Source: Gnetum montanum (Eukaryota; Streptophyta; Gnetopsida; Gnetales; Gnetaceae). From it: a DNA stretch of 64,000 bases. The position numbers and the translations under genes are program-made. The DNA lies in NCBI GenBank assembly GCA_015680685.1, contig MNCI01038012.1:248001-312000 (forward strand). Direction: 5' to 3'. Below the pieces are notes generated by a model, which was not told where the DNA came from, did not search any database, and saw only the letters and a list, made by a program, of their open reading frames with translations. Shown here piece by piece: positions 39,093 to 49,766 of the stretch (the first letter of the stretch is position 1; every line of letters begins with the position of its first letter).

Positions 39093-39485
39093 CAGTTTAA
39101 GGTCCTGGTAGACTGTGTGCCAGTTTAAGGTCCTAGCAGTCCACTGTTCTGGTTTAAGATTACAGTAGACTGTATGTGTTGGTTTAGGATCCCAACAGAC
39201 TATATGTGCCAATTTAAAGTTATAGCAGACTAGCTGTGCCAGTTTATAGTCATAGAGGACTATATGTGCTAGTTTTACATCATAGCAGATGTTTGTTGCC
39301 AATTTTTTGTCATAGTGGATGATCTATGCCAGTTTTACGTTATAGTGGACATGCTGTGCCATTTTTACATCATAGTAAACATTGGTGAAGCTGTGCCAGT
39401 TTAACGTCATAGCAGACATTAACTCACCTTTGCTAGTTTTACGTCTTAGTAGACATGCTATGCTAGTTTTACATCATCACGGATG
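39093..39485 (-). repeat. E3 hairpin array C
   Basis: About thirteen units with about 30-bp period, plus-strand core CAGTTTAAGGTCCTGGTAGAC drifting to CTAGTTTTACGTCATAGCAG. One unit near 39398-39421 forms GTTTAA-C-GTC / GAC-A-TTAAC arms around a 6-nt loop. Confidence 0.85.
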
Positions 39486-39507
39486 ATTTCCTATTGGCTC
39501 CATGAAC

Positions 39508-42472
39508 TTAGATGTAGTACAGATTGAGGTACGAGTGGTTCACTGGGCTGGTGAGCTTGTTGACGTCCAGGTCTACCAACTTGAAGGCTCCATTCCCAAA
39601 TGCTTTAGTTACCATGTAAGGACCTTCCTAGTTGACTGAAAATTTTCTCACCTGCTCATGGATAGCCTTGAGGATGAGGTCTCCCTTCTGTACTAATCAT
39701 TGATGTAGGTCTACATGGCACTTTTGTTGTTGCTTGCTCTGGTAGCACTCTATGCAACTCAAGGTTTATGCACGCTCCTCCTCTATTGAGTTGAGTTTGA
39801 TGACCCGCAACTCATTATTTTGGACTTCACTGATGACATTAGATAGGATCATCTAGAGTGATGGTAACTTCAACTCAAGAGGCAACATAGCTTTAGATCC
39901 ATAAACAAGATTGTAAGGATTTTTACTGATCGCAGTCCTGCATGTCCTATAGGCCCATAGAACATAGAGGATTTTATCGTGCCACCGCTTCTTGTTCTTA
40001 CTAAGCATTCTTTTCAGCAAGTTGATTATGGACTTATTTGTAGCCTCTGCCTACCCATTCGCCTACAGGTAGTATAGGGAGGAGAATGATTGCTTGATGC
40101 TTAGATTGCTGTAGAAGGTTCAGGTTTCCATACTACTGAATTGTGGCCCAGTGTCAGTTACAATAGTCATCGGAAGACCAAACCTTGTCACTATGTTATC
40201 CAAGATGAAGTGGAAAACCTGCTAAGATGTCATCTTCCTCAAGGGGATAGCTTCCACCCACTTAGTAAAATACTCAGTGGAGGTGATGATGAAGCTATGC
40301 CCTATGGAGGACTTGGGCGTGATGCATCCTATGAGGTCTAATCCCCATCATTGGAAAGGCCACATGACCTGCATTGAATGTAGCTCTATAGGTGAAATGT
40401 GTATGAGATTTGCGTATCTCTGGCATGTGTCACACGTCTTGAACTTTGACAGGCAATCATGCTCCATATGGAGCCAGTAGTACCCTAGGCATCTGATTTT
40501 CACAGCCATACCCCTAGGTGCTATGTTTCCACCACACAGTCCTTCATGTACTTCATTAATTACCTTCAGCAGTTTCTTCTCATCCACGCATGCTAGAAAT
40601 ATCTCGTCATAGGAATGCTTGTAGAGGGCATCATTTCCCATGAGCATATATTACTAATCACACTTATGGATTGCATCTCTCTCGGCAGATGTTAGTCTGC
40701 TTGGGGGTTCACCGTGTTGTAGGTAGGCTTTAATGTTAGTGTACGACTCTTGGGTATCTGTGATGCTAATAGAGGCCACGTGTCCCACCTGAGTGATAGG
40801 CTCGGTACATTTGACAATCAAAGTCGACAGACTTACAAATGAGTGTGGTGGAATATTTAGTGCAAGGGTGGCTAAGGCGTCTACCACGGATGTTGCACAT
40901 CCATGGTTGCACATTGGATTTTTGCTAGGTCGCAATAGGGTTGCAGATGTGTAGCTTTGTAGGCATAGACCTTGGTGATTTAATTCACAATTAATTGTGA
41001 ATCACTGCAAATCGCTAGGTGTTGTATGAATAGTGTTTGGGTAGTTGAGAGGCCGTTGAGTAGCCCCTCATACTGTACCATGTTGTTGGTGCAGGGGAAC
41101 ACGAAACGATAAGCAAACAAGTGCATCTCCCTAGAGGGGAACATAATCATAGAATTTTCACTAACCCCTTACATCGTTGAGGCACTGTCAAAGTGTAAAG
41201 TAGCTTCTAGGTGTGATGGGATGGCGTTGATAGTGCCAACATGCTTTTCTGGGAATTCGGGATCTATGGTTGCATCGTCGTCGACGGGCGAGGATGTAAG
41301 TTGGGTTGCTATGGCTTGACCCTTTGTCGACAATTTCCTCACATAGTGTAAGTTAAACTTTGTGGTTATTTCTTTCCATTGGGCTATCCTGCTACTTTCA
41401 TATAGGTTAGTAATAGCTCGGGGTATCTTGCTTTTGCAAATGATGTTAATTGTACTTTGGAATACGTAATGCCTCCACTTTTTTAATGCAAAGACTAAGG
41501 CAAGGAAATTCCTCTCCACCTCATTGTATTTTGCCTCATGTGCTATTAATGCATGACTTAGGTAATACACTGGTATCTCAGATCCATCATCTCATTTCTA
41601 ACAAAACAGTGCCATGATAGATGTGTCGAAGGTGGCAAGGTAGATGAAGAAAGGCCTATCCCTTTGTCGTAGATGCACAGTTGGAAGGTGCAAGAGCTCT
41701 TCCTTCAAGTCATCAAAGGTTTGTTGACATTGGGTTGTCCATTCAAAGTTAACTACTTTCTTTAGAAGATGTTGCATGGGGTGTAACTTATTAGTCAACT
41801 TTGCTATGAACCTTCAGATGAACTGTACCCTACCTTGCTAAGCATCCAACTCCTTAAGGTTCGTAGGAGGTGCCAGGTTGACGATGGTCTTAACCTTGTC
41901 AGGTTCCACCTGTATTCCATCCTACGATACTACAAATCCTAACATGCATCCAATTCACACCTCAAAGATTTACTTCTTAGGATTAAGACATAAATCATGC
42001 ATTTGACAATGCTTAAGGACTACCCCTAGATCGCGTGGGTGGTCAGCAACCTCTTTGGATTTGATCACTATATCATCCACATACTCGTTTAATGTTTCTA
42101 GGCTGTACTCACTAAAGATGTAGGTCATGGCTGATTGGTAGGTTGCTCTGGTGTTATTGAGCCCAAAATGCATCATGGTGTAACAAAAGGTACTCCTTGG
42201 GGTCATGAAGGTTGTTGTTAGCTGATGCTCTGGGTTAATGGAAATTTGGTTGTAGCTCGAGAAACCATCCATGAAGGATAAAAGAGCATGACCAGTCATA
42301 GTGTTGATGAGTTGATCAATGATTAGAAGTGGAAAATATTCTTTGATCATTGCCTTGTTTAGATCCTAGAAGTCTATACAAATTCATATTCCTCCCTTTT
42401 TCTTAGAAACCACAACGATGTTGGACACCCATTCCGAATAATCAACTACATGGATAAAACCAGCTTGGTATA
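39508..42472 (-). pseudogene. E3 pol: RT core, RNase H domains, integrase
   Basis: RT motif SFMDGFSSYNQI is near 42270 and the catalytic loop YVDDIVIKS near 42090 is intact. RNase H (41570-41300) includes YYLSHALIAHEAKYNEVERN. A second RNase H-like domain starts near LEATLHFDSAST (about 41200) and ends near 40850. In the integrase zinc finger (40647-40400) the second His reads Asn (GGNIAP), while CDTC is kept. The core has LDLIG, DTGPQF (Asn changed to Thr) and AEATNKS with Glu kept. The C-terminus ends VNHSYLNLYYI with TAA at 39508. In-frame TAGs, frameshifts and the LTR insertion make it inactive. Confidence 0.88.
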
Positions 42473-43730
42473 TGTAACGATGGAAAATGTCGGTTGCTAG
42501 AAACACCGAGGGGATTTCCATGTACATAGTTTTAACCTTGGATCCGTGCAATGGCCGTGCTGGAGAAAATGAATTTGAGGTGCCCTGAATGGTCTTGTAG
42601 ATCAGACAGGGACTTACTTAATCAGTAAACTTGTCAATGATCGTATAACAAGGTGGCAAGTTGATATGAAAATATATTATCAATTGATGAGAAAATGAGA
42701 TCTACTCCAAGATTAGATCTTGAGGGCAATGAAGGAAATGCAAATTATGGAAAATGATTGTAAAATTCAATGTAAAGAAGGTGCAATGAATTGAATTTAA
42801 AACATGTATGACCCTGAGATCTGGGATCCACCTTATAGATAAATATGATGAATACAACAAGATGTATAAGCAGAATTCGGTTTGAACTAAGTGTCTGCCA
42901 CCAACAAGAAGCTATTTAGAGATTAAAAAAGCAAAGGCCAATCTACCTTGTTCACTAGCCAATCTGGGTGCAAGGGAGTTAGGCTTGAAGCAAAATATTT
43001 CCTAACTTGAAGTCTTTGGTCAAAAGCTTCTCTCCATCATTGTCGATGGTCTTCTATTATCAACTCTTTCTTGTCATCTTGCCAATATTTGCCAAAACTG
43101 TCAATAAATTGCCAACCCTTTGAGTGTTGTCTATCGAGGTATTTATAAGATTAGGGTTAGGAGAAGAATGCGGTTTAGATGATGTGTGTCTTGGGCCCAC
43201 AAAATGCCATTGACCTAATGTGCTGCAGCTGAAGCTTGTGATGCTATGCTGTGCTATGCTCTGAAGCATAGTATAGCGTAACTACCCTTTAAGAGGATAC
43301 TTTATTTGACCTTGTCTCTTGCGTTGAATAAACTGTCTCGTGACTACCCTGTGATACGATGGGACGCATATTGTAGAATAATGACTACTACTACCTAAAT
43401 TTCATTGTCTTTGTTACTGCGACTAAGTCAACTATGCTACTTGCATTATGCTGCACTACACTGTGCTACGCTGCATAGCGTGACATGGCATAATATGGCA
43501 AAAGTTAAGATTTTTGAACATGGCTAACTTGAGAAGTTGAAGTGTTGTCACTATGCATCTCCTACTCTATTTTGTCTTCCTAAAGTCTGCTACACTGAGC
43601 TATGTACATAGCATAGTAAGCCATTAGCCAAAAAAAGAAAACTTGCTGAGATGTGCCACTTGTAGAAATCCTTGTCTAAACTTCAAGACTTTGTTGAATA
43701 ATCGAGATATCAAAATTTTGTGGTGTTTTA
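42473..43730 (-). mobile_element. Solo LTR inserted in E3 RT
   Basis: 1258 bp, related to the other LTRs. It starts TGTAACGATGG and ends GTGTTTTA (the usual CA read as TA). Exact 5-bp duplications GTATA flank it at 42468-42472 and 43731-43735. The uninterrupted E4 sequence reads straight across this point (CTTGGTATA then a GGTGATTT-containing stretch). A minus-strand TATA box sits at 43147-43140. No internal element sequence remains, so LTR-LTR recombination is the simplest history. Confidence 0.92.
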
Positions 43731-43735
43731 GTATA

Positions 43736-44219
43736 GCTTGGTGATTTTATCCCTTACAACTAGTGCAATTTCTAGTTTAACCTTACGAGATTTCTACTTG
43801 ACTACCTTCATGTGCATGTCTAGGATGATGTTGTTCTATATCAACCTCAGATCTAAACCTAACATGTCACTATATGACCATGCGAAGACTTTAATGTTGT
43901 CTTGCAGGATTTTAACCACATATTTATGTGTCTATGCATCTAGGAGGGAACTAAGTTTTAATGTTTTTACTTCCCCCTTGGACATGGTCACAGGCATCTT
44001 GACGAGAGGGTCCTCAGTTACATCCCTGGCCTCTAGATCTAGAGTCTAGACCAGATGCTCAGGCTAGTTTGGGAGCATTTCTAAGGATGATATGGTGCTA
44101 GTTGTGGTTGATTTCCAATTGATCAGGTATTGGTTCAATTATCTTGTGAGCTTGCCCTATGGACCGGTTAAAGCTAAAGGCATGGAGAGATCATGGTGGA
44201 TTTCCATTTTTTGCTCAAC
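43736..44219 (-). pseudogene. E3 RT leader, separated from RT by the solo LTR
   Basis: Minus-strand N-terminal leader of the RT polyprotein. From the acceptor at 44220 it opens with a phase-0 frame to ATG near 44207 (MEIHHDLS), continues through a segment matching LEARDVTEDPLVKMPVTMSKG (two frames) and a WSY-like region, and stops at 43735 where the solo LTR begins. Homologous to 56170-55680 in E4. Confidence 0.75.
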
Positions 44220-44221
44220 CT
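44220..44221 (-). other. E3 candidate sense-strand splice acceptor
   Basis: Minus-strand TCTCATTTCATCTTGACAG, then GTTGAGCA..ATGGAAATC in phase 0. Aligned with the acceptor-like site in E4. Confidence 0.55.
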
Positions 44222-44340
44222 GTCAAGATGAAATGAGAGCCTGGTTAAGAGGCACCTGTTCGCAGTAATCGTGCATAATGATAATTTGCAAAACACCGAT
44301 GAGATGTAACTAGCAGAGCATGATATAAATATTAAAATTT

Positions 44341-44841
44341 TATAGTTTAAAGTCATGGAAGACCACTAAGTCATGAAGATGCAAAACTACTAAAAGAAGA
44401 AATGTACAGATGTAACGCTATCAATGTGAAAACATAGAATTGCTAAAAATGCAAATTTTTTAATGTGAAAGCATGAAACTGCTAGTTTAACATCATTGTG
44501 GACCGCATACACGTACCGGATCGAAGCTGCTAGTTTAAGGTCTTTTCAGATCATTAACCAGAATGAAATGCTACCCTAGGAATGCTAGTTTAAGGTCTTT
44601 TCGGACCACTAAAGTCGAAGCCATGCTAACATTGCTAGTTTAAGGTCTTCTCAGACCGCTAAAGTTGTAACTACACTAATATTTCTAGTTTAAGGTCTTT
44701 CCAGACCGTTAAAGTGATTTCTACACTAAGACAGCTAGTTTAAGGTCTTCTTAGACTGTTAACCAAAAATATGTATTTTTTTCGAGAAAGCAAATAGTTA
44801 GACTGCTAGTTTAAGGTCTTTCTAGACCGTTAACCAAAAAT
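44341..44841 (-). repeat. E3 hairpin array B
   Basis: Eight units, the last six about 50-70 bp apart. The best unit (44684-44712) has arms TTTAAGGTCT and AGACCGTTAAA around a TTCC loop, a stem of 10 pairs with one bulged G. Other units alter loop and arms but keep GGTCT opposite AGACC. It lies upstream of the antisense promoter and between the putative sense acceptor and the antisense gene. Confidence 0.88.
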
Positions 44842-45027
44842 ATGTATTTTTTGTTTTTTGGGAAAGCAAATAGTTAGCTCGAAGCATGCCAAGATCTTTT
44901 GCCTAGATCTATCCATTTTAATTGCCAATAGTGCTACAATGTCGTGGCAAGCATGCTACGCTGCATGGTATACCCCACATTAAATGAAGAGAGAGAATGG
45001 AAATTTTTCCTTTTCCACCATTACAAC

Positions 45028-45035
45028 CATAAATA
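45028..45035 (+). promoter_or_regulatory. TATA-like box of E3 antisense gene
   Basis: CATAAATAGGGATTAAACCC, 160 bp before the exon 1 ATG. The first base differs from the TATAAATA of E1 and E2. Confidence 0.6.
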
Positions 45036-45190
45036 GGGATTAAACCCTGGAAAGTTTGTCATTCTCACCATAATAGCTCAAAGCCCACATTTGGAGCACA
45101 AAATGATTTCGGAGCACAGAGCGATTATGCTAATAGAGAGTGAGGTGTTCTTTTTTGCATAGCAATGAGGAAATGTTTGTAGACAAGAAG

Positions 45191-48100
45191 ATGGATCCTA
45201 AGAAGGAACACACATTCTTGACACTCACAAAGGTTGAGGAGTTAAATTAAACCCTAGGGTATGTGCCACAGGCACGCATCACAATGTGGGAGGACACGTT
45301 GTTGACTCGGTAGGCTGCTATGCTTCCTCTGTTCTTTCTTGCTTTTGTTATCATTTTTATTTTTCTTGCTTCTATTTCTGCAACCTAATTTTAGCTATCT
45401 TTGTTTTCTGTCATTGCGTTGCCATTGTTTTGGTCTCTACACCATTGCTATTTCCATTTTGTCCATGGCAGATGCACAAATGCTATACTAACGTTGCATG
45501 CAAGGTCACCTAAACTGCCATCGCCGTGGTTGTCACAACCACGGGGGTTTTTTTTCAAGTTACTTGCCTTTTGAATGGTGTGGCATAGGACCCTCAGGAG
45601 GGTTTGACCATGCGTGATGTAGTAGTATGACACGTGTTTTTGACAGGGTGTAGTGCTAATCACTTTACTAGGCTTAATCTCTCTGTTGCTACTCTAGGCT
45701 AGTTTCTCTACGCTATCACTTTCATGTTCTTTGCTACACTACATATAGGTTCACCAAAATGCTAATTCTCACTATGATAATTCTTGCTACACTACATGTG
45801 TATTGTGCTTGGGCATGATGCTAACATTTGCTGGTTGTGTTGTGCAAGATAGCATTGAGGCCAACTCTGATTATTCTAGAAATCATAGGGGTCCTGTGTT
45901 GCATGAGCAAACCAGTGGCCAATGTTCCTCCTCCCCATACACGTGTACGAAAGTGGGGGGTCTGGTTAAGGCAAGGAGCACATGAGTTCTTACAATTCCT
46001 CCTCCAACACTTAAGTGTAATCGTTTGGTCATACCTAGAAGAGGAAGAGGCAGCCGTCATAATAGAAACCCTATTTCCAAGGGCAAGCTTGGGTATCTTG
46101 AGGTTTTTGATGGATGGGGAAATCAGTAGTAGGTAGGGAGATAGATCCAGCCAATGCCACAAAGATTTGAGATGTTTGACCTAGATCTGGGATATGCCTG
46201 AGTACAGCTACTACCATCTTTGTTTGTTGCGTGTCATATGAGAACATAATTTCAAAACCCACCATGGATCGTCTACTGTGCCAATGGGTGAGTTTTGCAG
46301 CCCTATTCTACTGTATTGTGTGATGTTTACTATGCTGGCCAAATGTTCATAACATGCTTCTGTTATTAGGTTTTACATTAACAAGGAAGGGCTTCATGAC
46401 AATGCGGGTGCATTGACCACAACACGGTTAGCCCTGTAAGAGTTCTCTTTTGCTGAGAATCTCTGTGCAGGTGTGATCGGTCAATGTGGGGCTGAGTACC
46501 ACACCTTCCAAAAACTATACCTGATTCCCTATGACAAATGCAAGGAGTCAGGTTGGTTGTATGAGGGATGGGCATCCTTCAAACCAATCACTATTGAACA
46601 AGTACTAGTTACTCTTCCACCATTCCCATTGTCATACAAACCTAGGAAGTAAAACAGTAAGTGCTACATGCTTAGGTGTTTTTGCAATCTTTGGGTTCTC
46701 TATGTTTTATGCTAAACATTTTTGTGCAAATTACTATACGGGCAAAGAAGCCCCAAGAGGTGATAGTGGTAACCACTAAGAACCAAGAGGCAAACATCTA
46801 CTTGAAGTACGGAGAAGTAGATGGGAGCCAATGTTGGATATATAGTGCGATGGCCTCAAACTCCTTAGTCCATAATATCCAAAAGGTTGGGCTTATGGAT
46901 CTATTCCTAGCCCTGAACCTGAGCGTCCCTACCATCGAGATGCTCTTCCTAGTCAACTCCTTTTTTGATAGGATAGGCCACTTCCACACATGCATATAAG
47001 GCATACAGGTGGTCATTGAAATCAATGACTAGCTGTTTGTAAACCTTTTTAGCATCCCCGCTGAGGGTATCCTCATAGGGTCAAAGACCAAGGGGGAGAT
47101 GACCCTTCAAAAGAAGGACATTCAGGAGTGGTTAGGGCTCACCAAGGAGTGGAAGGGGCTCCCCATGGAGAAGCTCTAGTTGGGAACTGTGAAGGAAGTT
47201 TACCTACTTCCGTGCTCACGCATTTCCCCAGCTACTTTTCCAAGGGAAGGTCCTTGGGATTAAGTAGGCCTGGGTAATGTGTGAGTTCATGGAAGAGTGA
47301 GCCCACTGCAACTAGGCTAGGTTTCTAATTAAAGTCTTTCAGACTGAAATCTTGGGGCTCCATAGAAAGCTGGAATCCCATTCCATATACATTATGTCTT
47401 TTATGTAGCCTTTTTGCAGCATTTTGTGGAGTTTCTAGTGGTCCATGAGAACGAAGGCTGGGTCATGTAAAATCGTGACTAGATTTCCAGACCATGGATT
47501 TGCCAGATTCTCTAGACCACCTTAGCCCAAGATCCCCCAAAAATAATTGGGGAGTCATTCTCTATGACAACTAAGGATGCGGTGGCATGCAACTTTCGTG
47601 GCCAAGATAGCATACGAGAGGAACCCTCTACTATAGCTAGTAGTGTGTTGCAGAGAAAATGTCTCATAGCTAAGATCATGGCCACCAAGTTGTAGCGAAA
47701 GACCCCTACTCCAACCACAGTAAACCTTCACATAGAGGAAGATGAGGGGTAGAGATTGTGACTCAAGCTACAAAGGATGCAAGCCCCCATTAGTAAACAC
47801 TTTTGTTTAATGCCTACATTCTTAATACTTGCTACACTGTGCTATGCTAGGTGGTGTAGTGTAACGTAGCACCTATTTTAAGCTAACCTGTCTTGAGCTA
47901 ATGCAAACATTCTTCTTGGCTAGCAAAGGAAGAAGAGGAAGAAGAAGAAGGTGATGAAGAGGTGTCGATCCCCAAAATGGGGGTGACAAATAAAGACTCG
48001 GAGACCCTAGTCTTAGAGAGAAGGGTCCTGGTCAAGAAGGAAAGAACTCCTATCACTAGGGCAAGGGCTCTTGTTATCAAGAAGAATCCTCCTACTAATG

Positions 48101-49575
48101 AGGAGGGCATTTTTGGAGATGAAGAAGAGTCTCCCATGAATAAAGAGGATGTTGGAATCTCAAAGGAAAAGGTGCTAGTGAATAAAGGAGAAGCCTGCAT
48201 TGATGCAGAAGAGACTTCTACCAAGGATGCTACCATCCCTCTGAATTAGAAGGGAGGGAAAATGTAATTAGATGTTGGTGAGTTTGGTAATATGTCTACC
48301 TTGTCATAGCTCATATCGGTCATTGTTGACATGCTTAGTTGTATGACAAACACTGCTATTCATATTGTAGGATCTCCTATGATTTGTACAGAGCGATGGA
48401 ACGAAACTCCTAATAAGCTTGCATTTGTGCAGGGGACTGTTGACTACATGATTGGCCATCTTTAGCAAATCAACCCTAAAGTGGATAAGTGGTAGTGCTA
48501 GATGCTCTCATGTTGTTATGCTAGAGTTTCTTGAATTCACTAACCTTGCTATGCTAATGCAACTGATACAATCTTTACGTTGTGATAGCCTCTCAACTCA
48601 AATGGGACCTGACATGACCTTTGAAACCCAGTGGTGTGCCTACATTCTTTCTTGACATGACCGAGGTACCTTACCATGTATACGACGAGGTCAAAAAATG
48701 TGCTTTCCACTTGGATTGCTCCTTGCAAGAGTACAAGCGCATCAATGAAGACCTATGGAAAAGAGTCTAAAAAGCTAAGAAAGAGAAGGTGAACCTATGT
48801 GTTGAGGTGGAGGGCCTCAAATCGAGGAACAAGTTCCTTCTAGCTCATGATACTAATGCCAAGTTTTGGATAGTCGTGCGTCAGAACAATGAAGCCACCC
48901 GCGAAATAATAGAGTAGCATATGCAAATGGACTTATTGGCCCAAAAGAGCCAGGATTGGAAAGATTTTAGCGCTAGGGTTTATGAATGGGGGCAGTCCTA
49001 AAAAAACCATAACCATATGTATAAACTAGAATGTGCCAACTATCATAGATGGTATAGGGACTCCTCTATGGAGGTGTTTACCTATAAGCCATTCGTAGTT
49101 TCCATTAGAGTTTCTGAGGCCTACAACAAGTTCAAAGGGCAAATGAAGGTTATGGAGTCTCTTGAATAGGAAGTTGACCTCCCCATAGGAGAGATCATAA
49201 TTGCCTCCTTTTCTTTGGGACCATCGAGGTGGACAACTGTTGAAAAGGAGACATCTGCTACAGATGTTGAACCAAGTGATAGGAATTAGGTGGATATCAC
49301 TAAAGAGGATTTCTGGCACTACCTTGGGCTCAATTTAGACTAGATACCTTCTGAGAAGGACACAGATCCTTCTTAGTTCAGTGACTGTCACTTTATGTTC
49401 TAACTTGTGTGTATTTTCTAAACTAACCACTTCATTTCTACACTACAGGTTCCAAATGAGGGTGCAGGGCCCAAAAAGGGAAGGGATGAAGAGTTGACAA
49501 AGGATACAAGGCAATGCAGAAGGGGGTGATGCAGAAGCGAGTGGTGAAGATGATATGGACAGAGACAACCCATGA
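45191..49575 (+). pseudogene. E3 antisense multi-exon gene
   Basis: Exon 1 45191-45309 (MDPKKEHTFL...); intron 1 45310-45848; exon 2 45849-46287 (GAHEFLQFLLQHLSVIVWSY); intron 2 46288-46369; exon 3 46370-46656; intron 3 46657-46740 (acceptor AG now CG); exon 4 46741-47792 (AKKPQEVIVVTTKNQEANIY); intron 4 47793-47923, which holds a palindrome; exon 5 47924-48277 (charged, Glu/Lys-rich); intron 5 48278-48370; exon 6 48371-48483; intron 6 48484-48602 (donor GT to GA, acceptor AG to AA); exon 7 48603-49376, with coiled-coil-like EDLWKRVQKAEKEKVNLCVEVEGL; intron 7 49377-49448 (donor lost); exon 8 49449-49575 ending TGA. Function is unknown. Exon 4 (SVPTIEMLFLVNSFFDRI, then FHTCI) recalls plant transposon-protein families; low certainty. 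Confidence 0.78.
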
Positions 49576-49719
49576 TAGCATGGGAAATTTTTTGAATTTC
49601 TGTAATGATTTTACAAAAATTTCTAAAAGATAAAATTTGGAATAAACAGGTGAATTAATTCCATGATAACTTATGCATTGTGCACATGCTAAATTTCATG
49701 CTAAAATTTCGCTCTTTTG

Positions 49720-49766
49720 TGCTAGTTTTAGGCCATTTTAGGCCTTCACTAGTTTTAGGCCTGTAG
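49720..49766 (-). repeat. E3 hairpin array A, cut by E4
   Basis: Two units: CTAGTTTTAGGCC-atttta-GGCC, and a second that stops at GGCCTGTAG where the E4 LTR begins (TGAT at 49767). Confidence 0.8.

Larger units (their letters stand above)
36072..49766 (-). mobile_element. E3: minus-strand long element, interrupted by E4
   Basis: In sense order the window holds: the end of array A (49766-49720), antisense gene, array B, RT to integrase (split by a solo LTR at 42473-43730), array C, PPT and 3' LTR (37723-36072). Gag and protease are absent because the next element starts exactly at 49767 inside array A; they are expected beyond the right end of E4. E3 has more CpG and fewer stops than E1 and E2, so it is younger. 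Confidence 0.86.

Noticed and set aside
39093-39485. CRISPR-like array of regular repeats
   Set aside because: Units vary continuously, spacers are not distinct, no cas genes, and the context is a plant retrotransposon.
45828-46162. Gene on the minus strand over exon 2 of the E3 antisense gene
   Set aside because: The plus-strand frame is the one shared with E1, E2 and E4; the minus frame is not.
47898-48236. 112-residue Ser-rich minus-strand reading frame
   Set aside because: Shadow of the Glu/Lys-rich exon 5 of the E3 antisense gene; not conserved as a frame in E4.
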